From Daejeonella oryzae DSM 19973 (GTDB lineage: Bacteria > Bacteroidota > Bacteroidia > Sphingobacteriales > Sphingobacteriaceae): a stretch of 64,000 bases of DNA. Under the pieces are notes generated by a model that was given only the letters and a program-made list of their open reading frames with translations, was not told the DNA's origin and ran no database searches. The stretch is from contig NZ_KE383964.1 of the NCBI RefSeq assembly GCF_000422945.1, forward strand, positions 310,001 to 374,000, written 5' to 3'. Below are positions 47,092 to 56,278 of this stretch, one piece after another. Every line of letters begins with the position of its first letter. Positions within the stretch are counted from its first letter, which is position 1. Made by a program: the position numbers and the translations under genes.

Positions 47092-47301
47092 ATGAAAACT
47101 TTAAAATTCAAAACAAACATAAAATGCGGCGGATGCATTGCTGCTGTAACTCCGGTGCTTAATAAAAAACAAGCTATAGAAAACTGGCAGGTAGATACTT
47201 CAGATCCTGATAAAATACTAACCGTAAATGCAGAAGATGTTTCTGCTGAAGAAATCATTTCTGATTTAAAGTTGGCCGGATACGAAGCGCAGCAGATTTA
47301 A
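47092..47301 (+). CDS. Small HMA-domain metal-binding protein
   Basis: 69 aa ferredoxin-like HMA domain with the metal site CGGC (Cys12, Cys15) after FKTNIK. The middle glycine pair differs from the CxxC of typical CopZ (usually MxCxxC). It probably ferries Cu(I) to CopA, or delivers it to the AraC-type regulator encoded 12 nt later. Cytoplasmic. Confidence 0.85.
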   Translation: MKTLKFKTNIKCGGCIAAVTPVLNKKQAIENWQVDTSDPDKILTVNAEDVSAEEIISDLKLAGYEAQQI

Positions 47302-47313
47302 TTATATTTAAAT

Positions 47314-47877
47314 ATGATCCTGAGAATAAAAAATATGGTTTGCGACCGATGTATAATGGTGGTTGAGCAACAGTTAGAACATTTAGGTTTCAGGCCTTTG
47401 AAAATTGTGCTGGGCAAAGCAGAGTTTTCCGAAAATTTGCAGGATCAGGAATTATCTAAAATCAGATCAGCTTTAAAATTAGTTGGATTTGAATTAATTG
47501 ATGAGTTTCGAAATCAATTGGTGGACGAAGTAAAAACGATTATTATTCAGCAGGTTCATCATGCGGATTCAGCCGAAATGAACATCAATTATTCGGAACT
47601 CATTTCATCAAAACTTCATAAAGATTATGCCTATCTGAGTAATCTGTTCTCAGAATCTGAGGATATCACCATTGAAAAATATATCATTCAGCAAAAAATT
47701 GAAAAGGTTAAAGAGCTGATAGAATACGGGCAGCAAAACCTGAATGAGATAGCTTATACCTTGGGATATAGCAGCAGCGCTCATTTATCAACGCAGTTTA
47801 AAAAGGTAACCGGATTAACGCCAAGTCAGTATCGTGAAAATCATAATTATAAAAGAGACCCGATTGATAAAATTTAA
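47314..47877 (+). CDS. AraC-type regulator with N-terminal HMA-like domain
   Basis: 187 aa. Residues 1-70 resemble an HMA fold with MVCDRC (Cys10, Cys13) at the metal-site position. Residues 95-180 form the AraC DNA-binding unit with two helix-turn-helices (ITIEKYIIQQKIEKVKELI and the late YSSSAHLSTQFKKVTGLTP). There is no sugar-type cupin. This looks like a direct copper sensor that controls its own operon. It follows the small HMA gene by 12 nt. I know of no characterised member, so function is inferred from architecture and context. Confidence 0.78.
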   Translation: MILRIKNMVCDRCIMVVEQQLEHLGFRPLKIVLGKAEFSENLQDQELSKIRSALKLVGFELIDEFRNQLVDEVKTIIIQQVHHADSAEMNINYSELISSKLHKDYAYLSNLFSESEDITIEKYIIQQKIEKVKELIEYGQQNLNEIAYTLGYSSSAHLSTQFKKVTGLTPSQYRENHNYKRDPIDKI

Positions 47878-47898
47878 GTCATCGGCAATCTTCAACGA

Positions 47899-49632
47899 TT
47901 AATTATTGGTATGCTTTAGCGGCAGGGTGATGCAAAAAGTAGATCCTTCATTTATGCGACTTTTAACCCCCATTTTTCCCTGATGTCTTTTTACAATTTC
48001 ATTTGAAATATAGAGGCCCATTCCTAAACCTGATATAACCGGCGACAATTCTTCGGCCCTGAAAAAACGGTCAAATACTTTTTCCTGATTTTCTTTTGAA
48101 ATTCCCAGTCCCTGATCTATAACTTCAATGCGGACTTCATCACTCAACACAACCGCATTTACATAAATGGATGAAGCGCCGGGTGAGTATTTAATAGCGT
48201 TTACCAGTAAATTAGTCATAGCCTGCTCCAGCCTCAAAATATCCCCGTAAAGTTCAACATCAGGTATAGAATCTTTCTTAATGATCTGATGCGTACTGTA
48301 CATATGCTGCACATTTTCAATACTTTCATCAATCATGCTGATGACTGAAAATGTGGCATTGTTTAACTGCAATCTTCCGGCCTGTACTTTAGACACATCC
48401 AGCAAATCACCAATCAGATTGCTCAGTTTATTGACATTTGAATTAGCTTTCTGAATGAAGTTCTTTTCCCGTTCATTCAAATCTGCCCGTTCCAGCAGTT
48501 GCATATACGCTTTAATGCTGGTTAAGGGTGTTTTAAGCTCATGACTGGCAATACCAATAAATTCGTCTTTTTTACTTTCCAGGGATTTACTCAGCAGTAA
48601 TTCTTCGGCAATTTCAGACTGGCGCTTAATAATATTGAAGATGAGAAGAGATAGCAAAACACTGATTGAGATTCCAAAAATAAATATCAATGCAGGTTGC
48701 TGTCTCTCCAGAACTGAACCGAACTGATTGTTTGGAGTGACGAAAATGCCCCAGGGATTTCCTGCAATGCTAATATTTAATTTAGCTTTAAAATCCGATT
48801 TTTTATTAAATGCAAAGAAATCGTTTGTCTTTAATGAATCTGAATTATATAAAAGTTGCTCCTTTAAATCCTGTTTCCCATCATAAATTTCAATGTTAAA
48901 ATCAGAATAGCGCTCAAATAAAACGCTCATCAGGTCATGCGCACGAAACACATTTGAAACCAGTCCGGTTACATTTTGCAGTCTGTCCTCCGGTGTTCGT
49001 ATGCTTCTACCGTTTTTGTAGATCGGCAGAAATATTAAAAAACCCGGTTGAACATTTTTTGAAGTTTCCTGAACAAGCTTAATTTTTTTGGTGATGGAAG
49101 CTTCGCCGGTGACAATAGCCCGGCGAATAGCTGCCCTCCGGATAGAATCGCTGTAAAGATCATATCCTACTGCTCGTTTATTACGTTCGTTTAAAGGTTC
49201 TATAAAAACTATCGGTGTCAGAATTTTATTGGTAAACGTAGATTGTATTTTAAAATCTTTTTTTATTCTTTGGATCTTGCTTTCTAAAGCAGCGTGTTTT
49301 TTATTTGAAATATAAGGTGCATAAGCCATAGCCTGAATGCCCGGATAATTTTCAGAAACTTTTAAATTATTGGTATAAATTTTAAAATCATTTTCAGAAA
49401 CGGTATCCGAAGCATAAAAAAACGCCTGACAACCCTTTAAAATCTGGATATAATTACTCATGCCTGATTTTACATCTTCAGATAAACGCTGAACACGGGC
49501 ATCAAATAATTTAGAGCGTCTGTCGTAACTGGCAATTCTGGCACCCTCATAAGCCTGATAGGAAAACGCGACCAGAATTACAAATACCAATAAGGCAGGA
49601 TAATATTTTTTAATAAATAATTTAAACTTCAT
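47899..49632 (-). CDS. CHASE-domain sensor histidine kinase
   Basis: 577 aa. Membrane helix 13-33, periplasmic CHASE domain (about 70-270, with AYAPYISNKKH and a FIEPLNERNKRAVGYD motif), second helix near 310-330, then HisKA with SHELKTPL (phospho-acceptor His364) and HATPase_c with NLLVNAIKYSP, DQGLGISKE and GLGMGLYIS. The domains are complete. CHASE domains bind cytokinin-like or other small ligands. No response regulator gene is adjacent, so its partner is elsewhere. Convergent to the AraC-type gene with 21 nt between. Confidence 0.92.
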   Translation of the reverse strand: MKFKLFIKKYYPALLVFVILVAFSYQAYEGARIASYDRRSKLFDARVQRLSEDVKSGMSNYIQILKGCQAFFYASDTVSENDFKIYTNNLKVSENYPGIQAMAYAPYISNKKHAALESKIQRIKKDFKIQSTFTNKILTPIVFIEPLNERNKRAVGYDLYSDSIRRAAIRRAIVTGEASITKKIKLVQETSKNVQPGFLIFLPIYKNGRSIRTPEDRLQNVTGLVSNVFRAHDLMSVLFERYSDFNIEIYDGKQDLKEQLLYNSDSLKTNDFFAFNKKSDFKAKLNISIAGNPWGIFVTPNNQFGSVLERQQPALIFIFGISISVLLSLLIFNIIKRQSEIAEELLLSKSLESKKDEFIGIASHELKTPLTSIKAYMQLLERADLNEREKNFIQKANSNVNKLSNLIGDLLDVSKVQAGRLQLNNATFSVISMIDESIENVQHMYSTHQIIKKDSIPDVELYGDILRLEQAMTNLLVNAIKYSPGASSIYVNAVVLSDEVRIEVIDQGLGISKENQEKVFDRFFRAEELSPVISGLGMGLYISNEIVKRHQGKMGVKSRINEGSTFCITLPLKHTNN

Positions 49633-49799
49633 TTAACATGCTCTCTCAATTCGGATCTGTGATTTTATTGCATTAAATCATCTGTATCTGCTTAAATTTA
49701 AGTGGTAAAGATACTAAGGTTCATCTATACCCTGCAATTATGAATCATTATTATAGGATTCAATTTATCGCCTCCTGATTATATTAATTCTGCAAACTA

Positions 49800-50927
49800 T
49801 TATAAACCCTTCCACCAGGTACTTGCCGGGTATGCTTCACCTAGAATCACCGATTCGCCAATTCTGGGTGTACTTAATTTTAAGCCAAGTTCTTTTGATT
49901 TTGCGGATACCCGCTCAATGGGATCTGTCCACGAATGAAATGCAAGGGTAAATGCTGCCCAGTGAATGGGCATAAAAATTTTTGCCTGTACATCTATAGA
50001 AGCCTGTGCAGTTTGCTCGGGCATCATGTGAATGGCACTCCATTGTTCATTGTACTGACCGCATTCCAGCATTGCGAAGTCAAAAGGACCATATTTTTTT
50101 CCAATTTCTTTGAAATGCGGACCATATCCGCTGTCGCCGCTAAAATATATTTTTTCAGTTTCTGATAAAATGACCCAGGAGCTCCACAACGTGGTAGAAT
50201 TATCGGTAAATCCTCTGCCCGAAAAATGTCTGGCAGGCGTACATACCAATTTCAGATTATCCAGTTTAATTTCATCCCACCAGTCCAGCTCATGAATTTT
50301 ACGTTCATCTACTCCCCATTTTTTAAAATGCCTTCCTACGCCCAGAGGCATATAAAATTCATCTGCTTTATCTTTCAGCTTTAAAATGCTTTCGTAATCC
50401 AGATGATCGTAATGATCATGCGAAATGATAATTGCATCTAAATGAGGCAGTTTTTCAATTTCAATGGGAAGTTCAGCATTGTATCGTTTTTTTCCGAGAT
50501 AGGGATGCGGCGCAGCAACTTCTCCAAACATCGGATCAATCAAAATATTTTTTCCTTTTATTTCCAGCAGAAATGCCGAATGACCAAACCATGTAATGCG
50601 TGTCATGCCGGAGGGTTTATTGACAATGGCTAATGAATCTATTTTTAAAACGCTGAGATCATTTTTTGGCTGCCGACCTTTCGAGTTCCCGAAATATTTA
50701 GCAATCATTCCGGGATAATCTTTTAGTTTGATATCCAGCGAAGTGGGTATTTGGTTTACAAATTTATTCGCTTTCCAGTTTTTAGACTTTGCATAGCTAG
50801 TTTTTAATTCACTGTTTAGGCTTCCGCCAAATTGCGGACTCAAAAATATAAACAGCAAGGTGAAAATGCTGAGCAATATCAATATAGTTCCGATAGCTAA
50901 TCCTGTCATTTTTAATAATTTAATCAT
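49800..50927 (-). CDS. MBL-fold metallo-hydrolase (NAPE-PLD/UlaG-like), membrane-anchored
   Basis: 375 aa from ATG 50927 (upstream TTG is weaker). One N-terminal membrane helix (about 5-28) then the MBL fold with SHDHYDH (H170, D171 (not a ligand in all members), H172, D174, H175) and later ARHFSGRG, GDSGYGPHF and PIHWAAF. The sequence between resembles N-acylphosphatidylethanolamine phospholipase D-type lipid hydrolases. Substrate unknown; a phospholipid-like one fits the anchor. Downstream of a TetR gene by 28 nt and probably under its control. Confidence 0.87.
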   Translation of the reverse strand: MIKLLKMTGLAIGTILILLSIFTLLFIFLSPQFGGSLNSELKTSYAKSKNWKANKFVNQIPTSLDIKLKDYPGMIAKYFGNSKGRQPKNDLSVLKIDSLAIVNKPSGMTRITWFGHSAFLLEIKGKNILIDPMFGEVAAPHPYLGKKRYNAELPIEIEKLPHLDAIIISHDHYDHLDYESILKLKDKADEFYMPLGVGRHFKKWGVDERKIHELDWWDEIKLDNLKLVCTPARHFSGRGFTDNSTTLWSSWVILSETEKIYFSGDSGYGPHFKEIGKKYGPFDFAMLECGQYNEQWSAIHMMPEQTAQASIDVQAKIFMPIHWAAFTLAFHSWTDPIERVSAKSKELGLKLSTPRIGESVILGEAYPASTWWKGL

Positions 50928-50955
50928 TCTTGTCAACAATTGTCAGTTCGTTATT

Positions 50956-51477
50956 TTATAGATGATATTTGCTTAATAACACCTTTAATATGGCTTTTGT
51001 ATTCTCCGGCTTATGCAATAACAAAGAGGTGACGGCTCCATCAAGAAAAATCATGATCAATTCACTTTCTGCTTCCGGATCAGCATAGTTCAAATTTCTG
51101 AACGCATTTTTCAAAGCCAGTTTTAATGTTTCTGCTTTATTACTATTGTATAAATTTACCTGCCATTTTAAAGAATAAACCAGTCGCCAGTATCCGTATT
51201 CAGATTCCTTAAACGTGTAAGGGAGTTCTAAAGCTTTTTTTATAAGACTTTTAGGATCATCCGTTAGCAATACTTCTGCAAAAATTTCGGTGGCTTTCTC
51301 ATTTCCGGCGTTTAAAACCGCTGCCAGTAAACCCTCTTTGTTTTCAAAATGCCTGAAGATCAGAGCTTCTGAAACTCCGGCCATTTTTGCTACTTTACTG
51401 GTAGATGTATTGTGATAACCTTCCTGTGCAAACAGCTCTAATGCAGCTTTTAAAATATGTTGCTGTTTATCGGTCAT
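50956..51477 (-). CDS. TetR/AcrR family regulator
   Basis: 173 aa. TetR_N helix-turn-helix (about 5-50, containing YHNTSTSKVAKMAGVS and IFRHFENKEGLL), then an all-helical ligand domain whose sequence gives no ligand clue. It heads the operon with the metallo-hydrolase gene (28 nt), and an inverted repeat lies 11-37 nt upstream of its ATG, so it probably represses itself and that gene. Confidence 0.9.
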   Translation of the reverse strand: MTDKQQHILKAALELFAQEGYHNTSTSKVAKMAGVSEALIFRHFENKEGLLAAVLNAGNEKATEIFAEVLLTDDPKSLIKKALELPYTFKESEYGYWRLVYSLKWQVNLYNSNKAETLKLALKNAFRNLNYADPEAESELIMIFLDGAVTSLLLHKPENTKAILKVLLSKYHL

Positions 51478-51487
51478 AAATTTTATG

Positions 51488-51514
51488 AGTGAGTAATCAC
51501 TTACTAACGTAAGT
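51488..51514. promoter_or_regulatory. Candidate TetR operator
   Basis: AGTGAGTAATCACTTACT (51488-51505) is an imperfect palindrome (14 of 18 positions symmetric), and ACTTAC (51499-51504) with GTAAGT (51509-51514) makes a second overlapping perfect one. Both sit just upstream of the TetR start codon at 51477, where a repressor would block transcription. Confidence 0.6.
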
Positions 51515-51738
51515 AATTTTAATTACTATACAGAAATTTAAATTATACTGTTTATTGATCTTGTATAATTAAATTTTTATGCCGTACTTGATAATACAAT
51601 TCCTGCCTGTAAATCCGCTCCACATAATTTATTAGCTACTACATTTCTTACCATCCAGATTAGCTGATCAATTAGAATATGATGCTGTAACCCTTCTGCA
51701 GAACTAAATTTTTAGTAAATCATATAATCAGATAACCT

Positions 51739-52680
51739 ATGAAAAATTTTAAAATCTACATCCTGGCAGCATGTTCTATGCTATTTATCACCTGTAAAGA
51801 AAATTCTGTTACGGAGGATCAGCTTTCGGCAGAAAATCAAAAATTAGAATTGCGCTCAAAAGACGCCCGTCTGATGAGTCTGGGAGCTGAACCACGTGCG
51901 CTTGCAAATTTAAATGGTAGACATGTCGTATTGTATAAAGCTGAATATCTCTCATCAGGAGAAGGAGAGGAGATAGGACGTGAAGTCTATTTCAACAATC
52001 GTGGAAATAAGCAATTGAGCGATGATTTTGTTCCCGGTTTGAGTTTAGACGGATCAAATAATATTTCGTATTACGTAGATAATAAGCGTGCTTGCGCAGA
52101 TCTCCCGGCATCCACTACTGAAAATGCGATTGACAGAGCAATGGCTACCTGGAACGGAGTTGACTGCTCTTCTCTGGGAATGACAAAAATTCCGTTTAAC
52201 AGCACTGTTTCCACAGGTTTTGTGGCTGCTCTCTTAGGCTATCCCGGAAGTTTAAACTACACGGCCGATTTGGTTCATGCCGGCTGGTTGCCCGGGGCGT
52301 TCTTTGATCAGCTTGCTCCGGGAGGAAGCAATTTTATTCTCGGCGTAACTTTCACAATTATATTCACTGATGAGCTGGGCAACCCTGTTGATACAGATAA
52401 TAATAACAAAGCAGATGTTGCCTTTCGTGAAATTTATTATAATGATGCTTTTACCTGGAGAGATGGCGGCACTTATGATGTGGAAACCGTAGCCCTTCAT
52501 GAATCCGGACATGGCTTAAGTCAGGCACATTTCGGTTCAGCCTTCAGATCAGCTAATAATAAATTGCATTTTTCTCCGCGGGCGGTAATGAATGCCGCCT
52601 ATTCCGGTACTCAAACAAAAATTGAAAAAACAGATCTCGGCGGACATTGCAGTAACTGGGCAAGCTGGCCAAACAGATAA
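51739..52680 (+). CDS. Matrixin-like (M10) zinc metalloprotease lipoprotein
   Basis: 313 aa. Lipobox ending FITC (Cys19). The extended zinc motif HESGHGLSQAH (H254, E255, H258, H264) is the metzincin form HExxHxxxxxH; a Met-turn methionine (AVMNAAY) follows about 25 residues later. It should degrade or process proteins at the cell surface or outer membrane. There is no pro-domain with the Cys-switch PRCGxPD. The 258 nt before it, up to the TetR gene, hold only the operator and nothing else recognisable. Confidence 0.85.
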   Translation: MKNFKIYILAACSMLFITCKENSVTEDQLSAENQKLELRSKDARLMSLGAEPRALANLNGRHVVLYKAEYLSSGEGEEIGREVYFNNRGNKQLSDDFVPGLSLDGSNNISYYVDNKRACADLPASTTENAIDRAMATWNGVDCSSLGMTKIPFNSTVSTGFVAALLGYPGSLNYTADLVHAGWLPGAFFDQLAPGGSNFILGVTFTIIFTDELGNPVDTDNNNKADVAFREIYYNDAFTWRDGGTYDVETVALHESGHGLSQAHFGSAFRSANNKLHFSPRAVMNAAYSGTQTKIEKTDLGGHCSNWASWPNR

Positions 52681-52702
52681 ACCTGTGAAAAAATACCTGA
52701 AT

Positions 52703-52734
52703 AATCCTCTGTAATTTTATTGCAGGGGATTTTA
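52703..52734 (+). terminator. Terminator after the matrixin-like gene
   Basis: AATCCTCTG (52703-52711) pairs with CAGGGGATT (52723-52731) with one G-U pair; TTT follows. Confidence 0.65.
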
Positions 52735-52815
52735 TGTTTTAGAATTAAACGGGAACTGATTGTTATTAAATCACTTGCTGAAGATTTACTATATTCAGCA
52801 AAATATTGGTTTATT

Positions 52816-53493
52816 ATGAAATGGGCTTTCGCAATACAGCGCAAAATACGGGTGGCTATATTACTGGCAATTATGATGCTGGTTATCATCATGTTCAGTT
52901 TAATGGAGTCTTACAACATCAACCGCATATCCAAATCGTTTAATTCAATTTACGAAGACAGGTTAATTCCGGCGGTAGATCTTTTTTCTATTGCCGACCA
53001 GATCAATGATAAGAGAGATCATCTGTTTACTTTTCTTTTTACCGATGAGATTAGTATGGACGAAATGAAAACTTACTTAAAGGCTGCAAATATCCGGCTC
53101 GACAGCGTTTTAGAAAAATATGAAAGCACTTATCTGGTAAAGGAAGAATCAGGTCATCTGCAAAATCTAAAGCGAAATTTACAAATCTATCAGCGTGATG
53201 AGCTGCTGCTGATCAATGCCGCTTCGGGCAATAAAGAAGTGGCCCGTTCGCTCTATTTAAAAAATACCGTTCAGCTTTACAAAGAGCTGAACAAAGACCT
53301 GCGGCAATTAACGCAGGTGCAAACACAGGTAGGAAAAAACCTGGTCATAGAATCGGTTAAAACCCAGGCTAGTTCAACATTCATCACCCAGCTATTACTC
53401 ATTATTACTGTTATTCTCGGCGTGGTGATTGTCATATTGGTCATAACCGGCAAGCAGTTTATGCTCAAACAGGAAAAATATCAGATGAACTAA
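52816..53493 (+). CDS. 4HB_MCP-type two-helix membrane sensor without output domain
   Basis: 225 aa from ATG 52816. Membrane helix near 14-34, a periplasmic four-helix bundle of the 4HB_MCP_1 type (about 38-180), and a second membrane helix near 192-215. Only ten residues follow, so there is no HAMP, kinase or methyl-accepting domain. Function unknown; it could sense a ligand and pass it to a partner protein through the membrane. Similar stand-alone 4HB proteins are common in Bacteroidota. Confidence 0.72.
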   Translation: MKWAFAIQRKIRVAILLAIMMLVIIMFSLMESYNINRISKSFNSIYEDRLIPAVDLFSIADQINDKRDHLFTFLFTDEISMDEMKTYLKAANIRLDSVLEKYESTYLVKEESGHLQNLKRNLQIYQRDELLLINAASGNKEVARSLYLKNTVQLYKELNKDLRQLTQVQTQVGKNLVIESVKTQASSTFITQLLLIITVILGVVIVILVITGKQFMLKQEKYQMN

Positions 53494-53682
53494 ATTTTCA
53501 TTGTAATTTCAATCGGGTAAGACAGGATTCTTAATATCTCATAAAATCACCACAAAAATGTCTGCTATCATTGGCCTGATATCATGATGCGGTCATTTAG
53601 CGAAATCTCAGAAACACTGCACACTTGCTGCTGTTTATCTTCCAACAGTATTTTTTATTAATCCGAATCAAAAATCAGGGAC

Positions 53683-54402
53683 ATGAATACAAATCTCAGC
53701 AATAAAGTAGCTTATATCACAGGCGGAACTAAAGGAATTGGTTTTGGTGTAGCCAAAGCATTACTTGAAAAGGGAATGCGGGTAGCCATTAGCGGTAGAA
53801 ATTTATCATCGGCGCAGGAGGCAGCTAAGTCATTAAGCAGTGATCATTCAAAAGTGCTGGCTCTGGAGTCAGATGTAAGTTCTCTGGCATCAGAACAAAA
53901 GGCCTTGAAAGCAGTGACAGATCATTTTGGGCAGTTGGATGTGCTGGTTGCTAATGCAGGAGTCGGTCATTTTGCCCCGATAGAGCAATTGTCTGAAGAA
54001 GACTGGAAGAATACAATAGATACTAATCTGACTGGTGTTTTTCACAGTGTGAAATCCGGTATCGATGCCCTGAAAAAATCTCAAGGGTATATTATCACGA
54101 TTGCCAGCCTTGCCGGTACTAATTTTTTTGAAAATGGTGCCGCCTACAATGCCAGCAAATTCGGACTTGTTGGTTTTTCTCAGGCCATCATGCTCGATCT
54201 GCGCAAGCACGGTATAAAAGTAACGACCATTATGCCCGGATCTGTGGCTACCGAATTTAATGACCATGTTCCTTCTGATGCAGATGCCTGGAAAATTCAG
54301 CCCGAAGATATCGGGAAACTGGTAGTTGATCTTCTTGAAATGCATCCCAGAACCTTGCCGAGTAAAATTGAGGTAAGGCCAACTGTGCCGGGTAAAGGCT
54401 GA
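53683..54402 (+). CDS. SDR family oxidoreductase
   Basis: 239 aa classical short-chain dehydrogenase. Dinucleotide site GGTKGIG (about 14-20), NAG (about 90), catalytic Ser in TIASLAG and YNASK (Tyr and Lys, about 155-159). The KGIGF and SGRNLSS pattern suggests NADP(H). It resembles 3-oxoacyl-ACP reductase-like enzymes, but the true substrate is unknown. It stands alone with its own terminator. Confidence 0.9.
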   Translation: MNTNLSNKVAYITGGTKGIGFGVAKALLEKGMRVAISGRNLSSAQEAAKSLSSDHSKVLALESDVSSLASEQKALKAVTDHFGQLDVLVANAGVGHFAPIEQLSEEDWKNTIDTNLTGVFHSVKSGIDALKKSQGYIITIASLAGTNFFENGAAYNASKFGLVGFSQAIMLDLRKHGIKVTTIMPGSVATEFNDHVPSDADAWKIQPEDIGKLVVDLLEMHPRTLPSKIEVRPTVPGKG

Positions 54403-54454
54403 TTTTAAAAGATTTTATGGGATAATGGAGGTAATTGTAATTTATCTCTTAGCG

Positions 54455-54483
54455 AAGAGGAATTGAAAAATTCCTCTTTTTTG
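54455..54483 (+). terminator. Terminator after the SDR gene
   Basis: AAGAGGAATT (54455-54464) and AATTCCTCTT (54469-54478) form a 10-bp stem with a four-base loop, followed by a T run. The remaining ~210 nt to the serine hydrolase gene show nothing I recognise. Confidence 0.85.
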
Positions 54484-54694
54484 TTGCTGTATTAAACTAG
54501 GTTCTTACTTGAAAATTCATCCGAACTGAGTCGCCGGCTTAACAAATGATGAAAGAGAAATAATTCTATGCAGAGAAAAGAAAATTGTAACAGTCAACCG
54601 CTTTGGAATTCTAAATGATTTTAAATAGTTGTATGAACATCACTTTGAGTGAATATTGTGTGATTCAAAAAAATAAGACAATTATAAATTTATA

Positions 54695-56137
54695 ATGAAC
54701 GCTGAATATCTTTTGAAAACCACATGGTATCGGGCAGTAAAATGTCGGAAAACTATTTTTAAAAAATCAGGAACCGCGGCGAAGAGCCTGTTAACTTTTT
54801 TATTTATTATTCTGACCACCCACGCCTTCAGCCAAAATAACCTAACTCAAAAACTGGAGGCATATATGAAAGGTCAGAATGCTGTTAATCAGTTTTCGGG
54901 AACTGTAATGGTGACCAGGAACGATACGCTATTATTTCAAAAGGCCTATGGATTTGCTGATTACGAATGGCAGGTCCCCAACACTATAGATACAAAATTC
55001 GGTATGGCCTCCATTACCAAACAGTTTACGGCCATATCAATTCTTCAGCTGGTGGAGAGAGGGCAACTTAAATTTGAAGACAGGTTAAGTAATTTCTTCC
55101 CGGATTTTCCCAATGGCGACAGCATTACTGTACACATGCTGTTAACACATACATCAGGCCTGGCTTTGGATTTCGAAGAGCTTTATCTGTATCAAACATC
55201 ATTAACAAAAGATAGCGCATTAACTTATATAAAGACATTGCCACTGCAATTTAAACCGGGTAAAAATTTGGCCTACAGCAATGTGGCTTATTTTCTGCTT
55301 TCGCAAATAATTGAAAAAACTTCAGGACTTAGTTTTGGTGACTATCTTCAAAAGAACATCTTTGATATCCTGGGAATGAAGAATTCGGGATTGAATAGCA
55401 ATGAAAAAATAGTGCCGAAACTGGCAAGGTCATATTACAGGGAAGGGGAGGGTTTTTTTAAAAATCCCTACATCAACTGGGAAGTAAATATTGGCCTGGA
55501 TGGAATGTATTCAACTGCCGCTGACCTGTACCTGCTTGACCGTGCACTGTATGGTAATTCGCTGCTTTCTGCAAGTTCTAAAGCCAAAATGTTTACTCAG
55601 TATAATAAAGCTTTTTCTGATAACGGCTTTTTAGACAGCTACGGCTATGGGATATTTATAAACCCATATTTTAATCACGGTCATGAAATGCTTACCCACA
55701 GCGGAGGTTATTTTGGGGTAATGACTACTATGGACCGCTATCCTGAAGATAATATTTTCATCACCGTGCTATCCAATAATCAGTCGGAATCTCACTGGAT
55801 AGCTTACGGACTTGCAGGAATTATGTTTGGTAAAGATGTAGAGCTACCTTACATACATGTTCAGAAAAGTATAGATCCTGCGTTGCTGAGCAGATATGCC
55901 GGTAAATACGGAAGTTTCGAGATTATTGCAAAAAACGATAAGCTTTACCTGAACACGATGAATGTGGAATTGATACCTGAATCGGACAGAAAATTCTTTC
56001 GGAAAGATAACCCCGACCGGACATTTGAATTTTTATATAATAAAAAGACCGGCAAACGCAGCATGATCCTCACCAAAGGAGGAGTCAGAGAAACAATACA
56101 GGGCGCAAAAGTTCAAAAGAAGAGTTATAGGTTATAA
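54695..56137 (+). CDS. Beta-lactamase family (class C-like) serine hydrolase
   Basis: 480 aa with a long N-terminus before the signal helix (about 30-48, ending HAFSQ). Serine hydrolase motifs: SITK (nucleophile Ser106, Lys109), YSN (about 189) and HSG near 335. This is the penicillin-binding-protein-like esterase/DD-peptidase group rather than a true AmpC, because the C-terminal 85 residues add a separate small beta domain (DUF3471-like). It acts in the periplasm on peptides or esters. Confidence 0.88.
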   Translation: MNAEYLLKTTWYRAVKCRKTIFKKSGTAAKSLLTFLFIILTTHAFSQNNLTQKLEAYMKGQNAVNQFSGTVMVTRNDTLLFQKAYGFADYEWQVPNTIDTKFGMASITKQFTAISILQLVERGQLKFEDRLSNFFPDFPNGDSITVHMLLTHTSGLALDFEELYLYQTSLTKDSALTYIKTLPLQFKPGKNLAYSNVAYFLLSQIIEKTSGLSFGDYLQKNIFDILGMKNSGLNSNEKIVPKLARSYYREGEGFFKNPYINWEVNIGLDGMYSTAADLYLLDRALYGNSLLSASSKAKMFTQYNKAFSDNGFLDSYGYGIFINPYFNHGHEMLTHSGGYFGVMTTMDRYPEDNIFITVLSNNQSESHWIAYGLAGIMFGKDVELPYIHVQKSIDPALLSRYAGKYGSFEIIAKNDKLYLNTMNVELIPESDRKFFRKDNPDRTFEFLYNKKTGKRSMILTKGGVRETIQGAKVQKKSYRL

Positions 56138-56230
56138 ATTTCACTGACTCTTTCAAAAAATTAAGGAACATCCATCATTATCAAACAATGGCTAAAGATA
56201 TAATTGATAGTAACACTTACGATGTAACTA

Positions 56231-56267
56231 AAAACCCCTTGTAAATATCTGATTTACAAGGGGTTTT
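56231..56267. terminator. Bidirectional terminator (tmRNA and serine hydrolase)
   Basis: AAAACCCCTTGTAAAT (56231-56246) pairs exactly with ATTTACAAGGGGTTTT (56252-56267) around a five-base loop. It lies 12 nt beyond the 3' end of the tmRNA on the minus strand and also downstream of the serine hydrolase gene. Confidence 0.9.
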
Positions 56268-56278
56268 TTGATTGTTTG

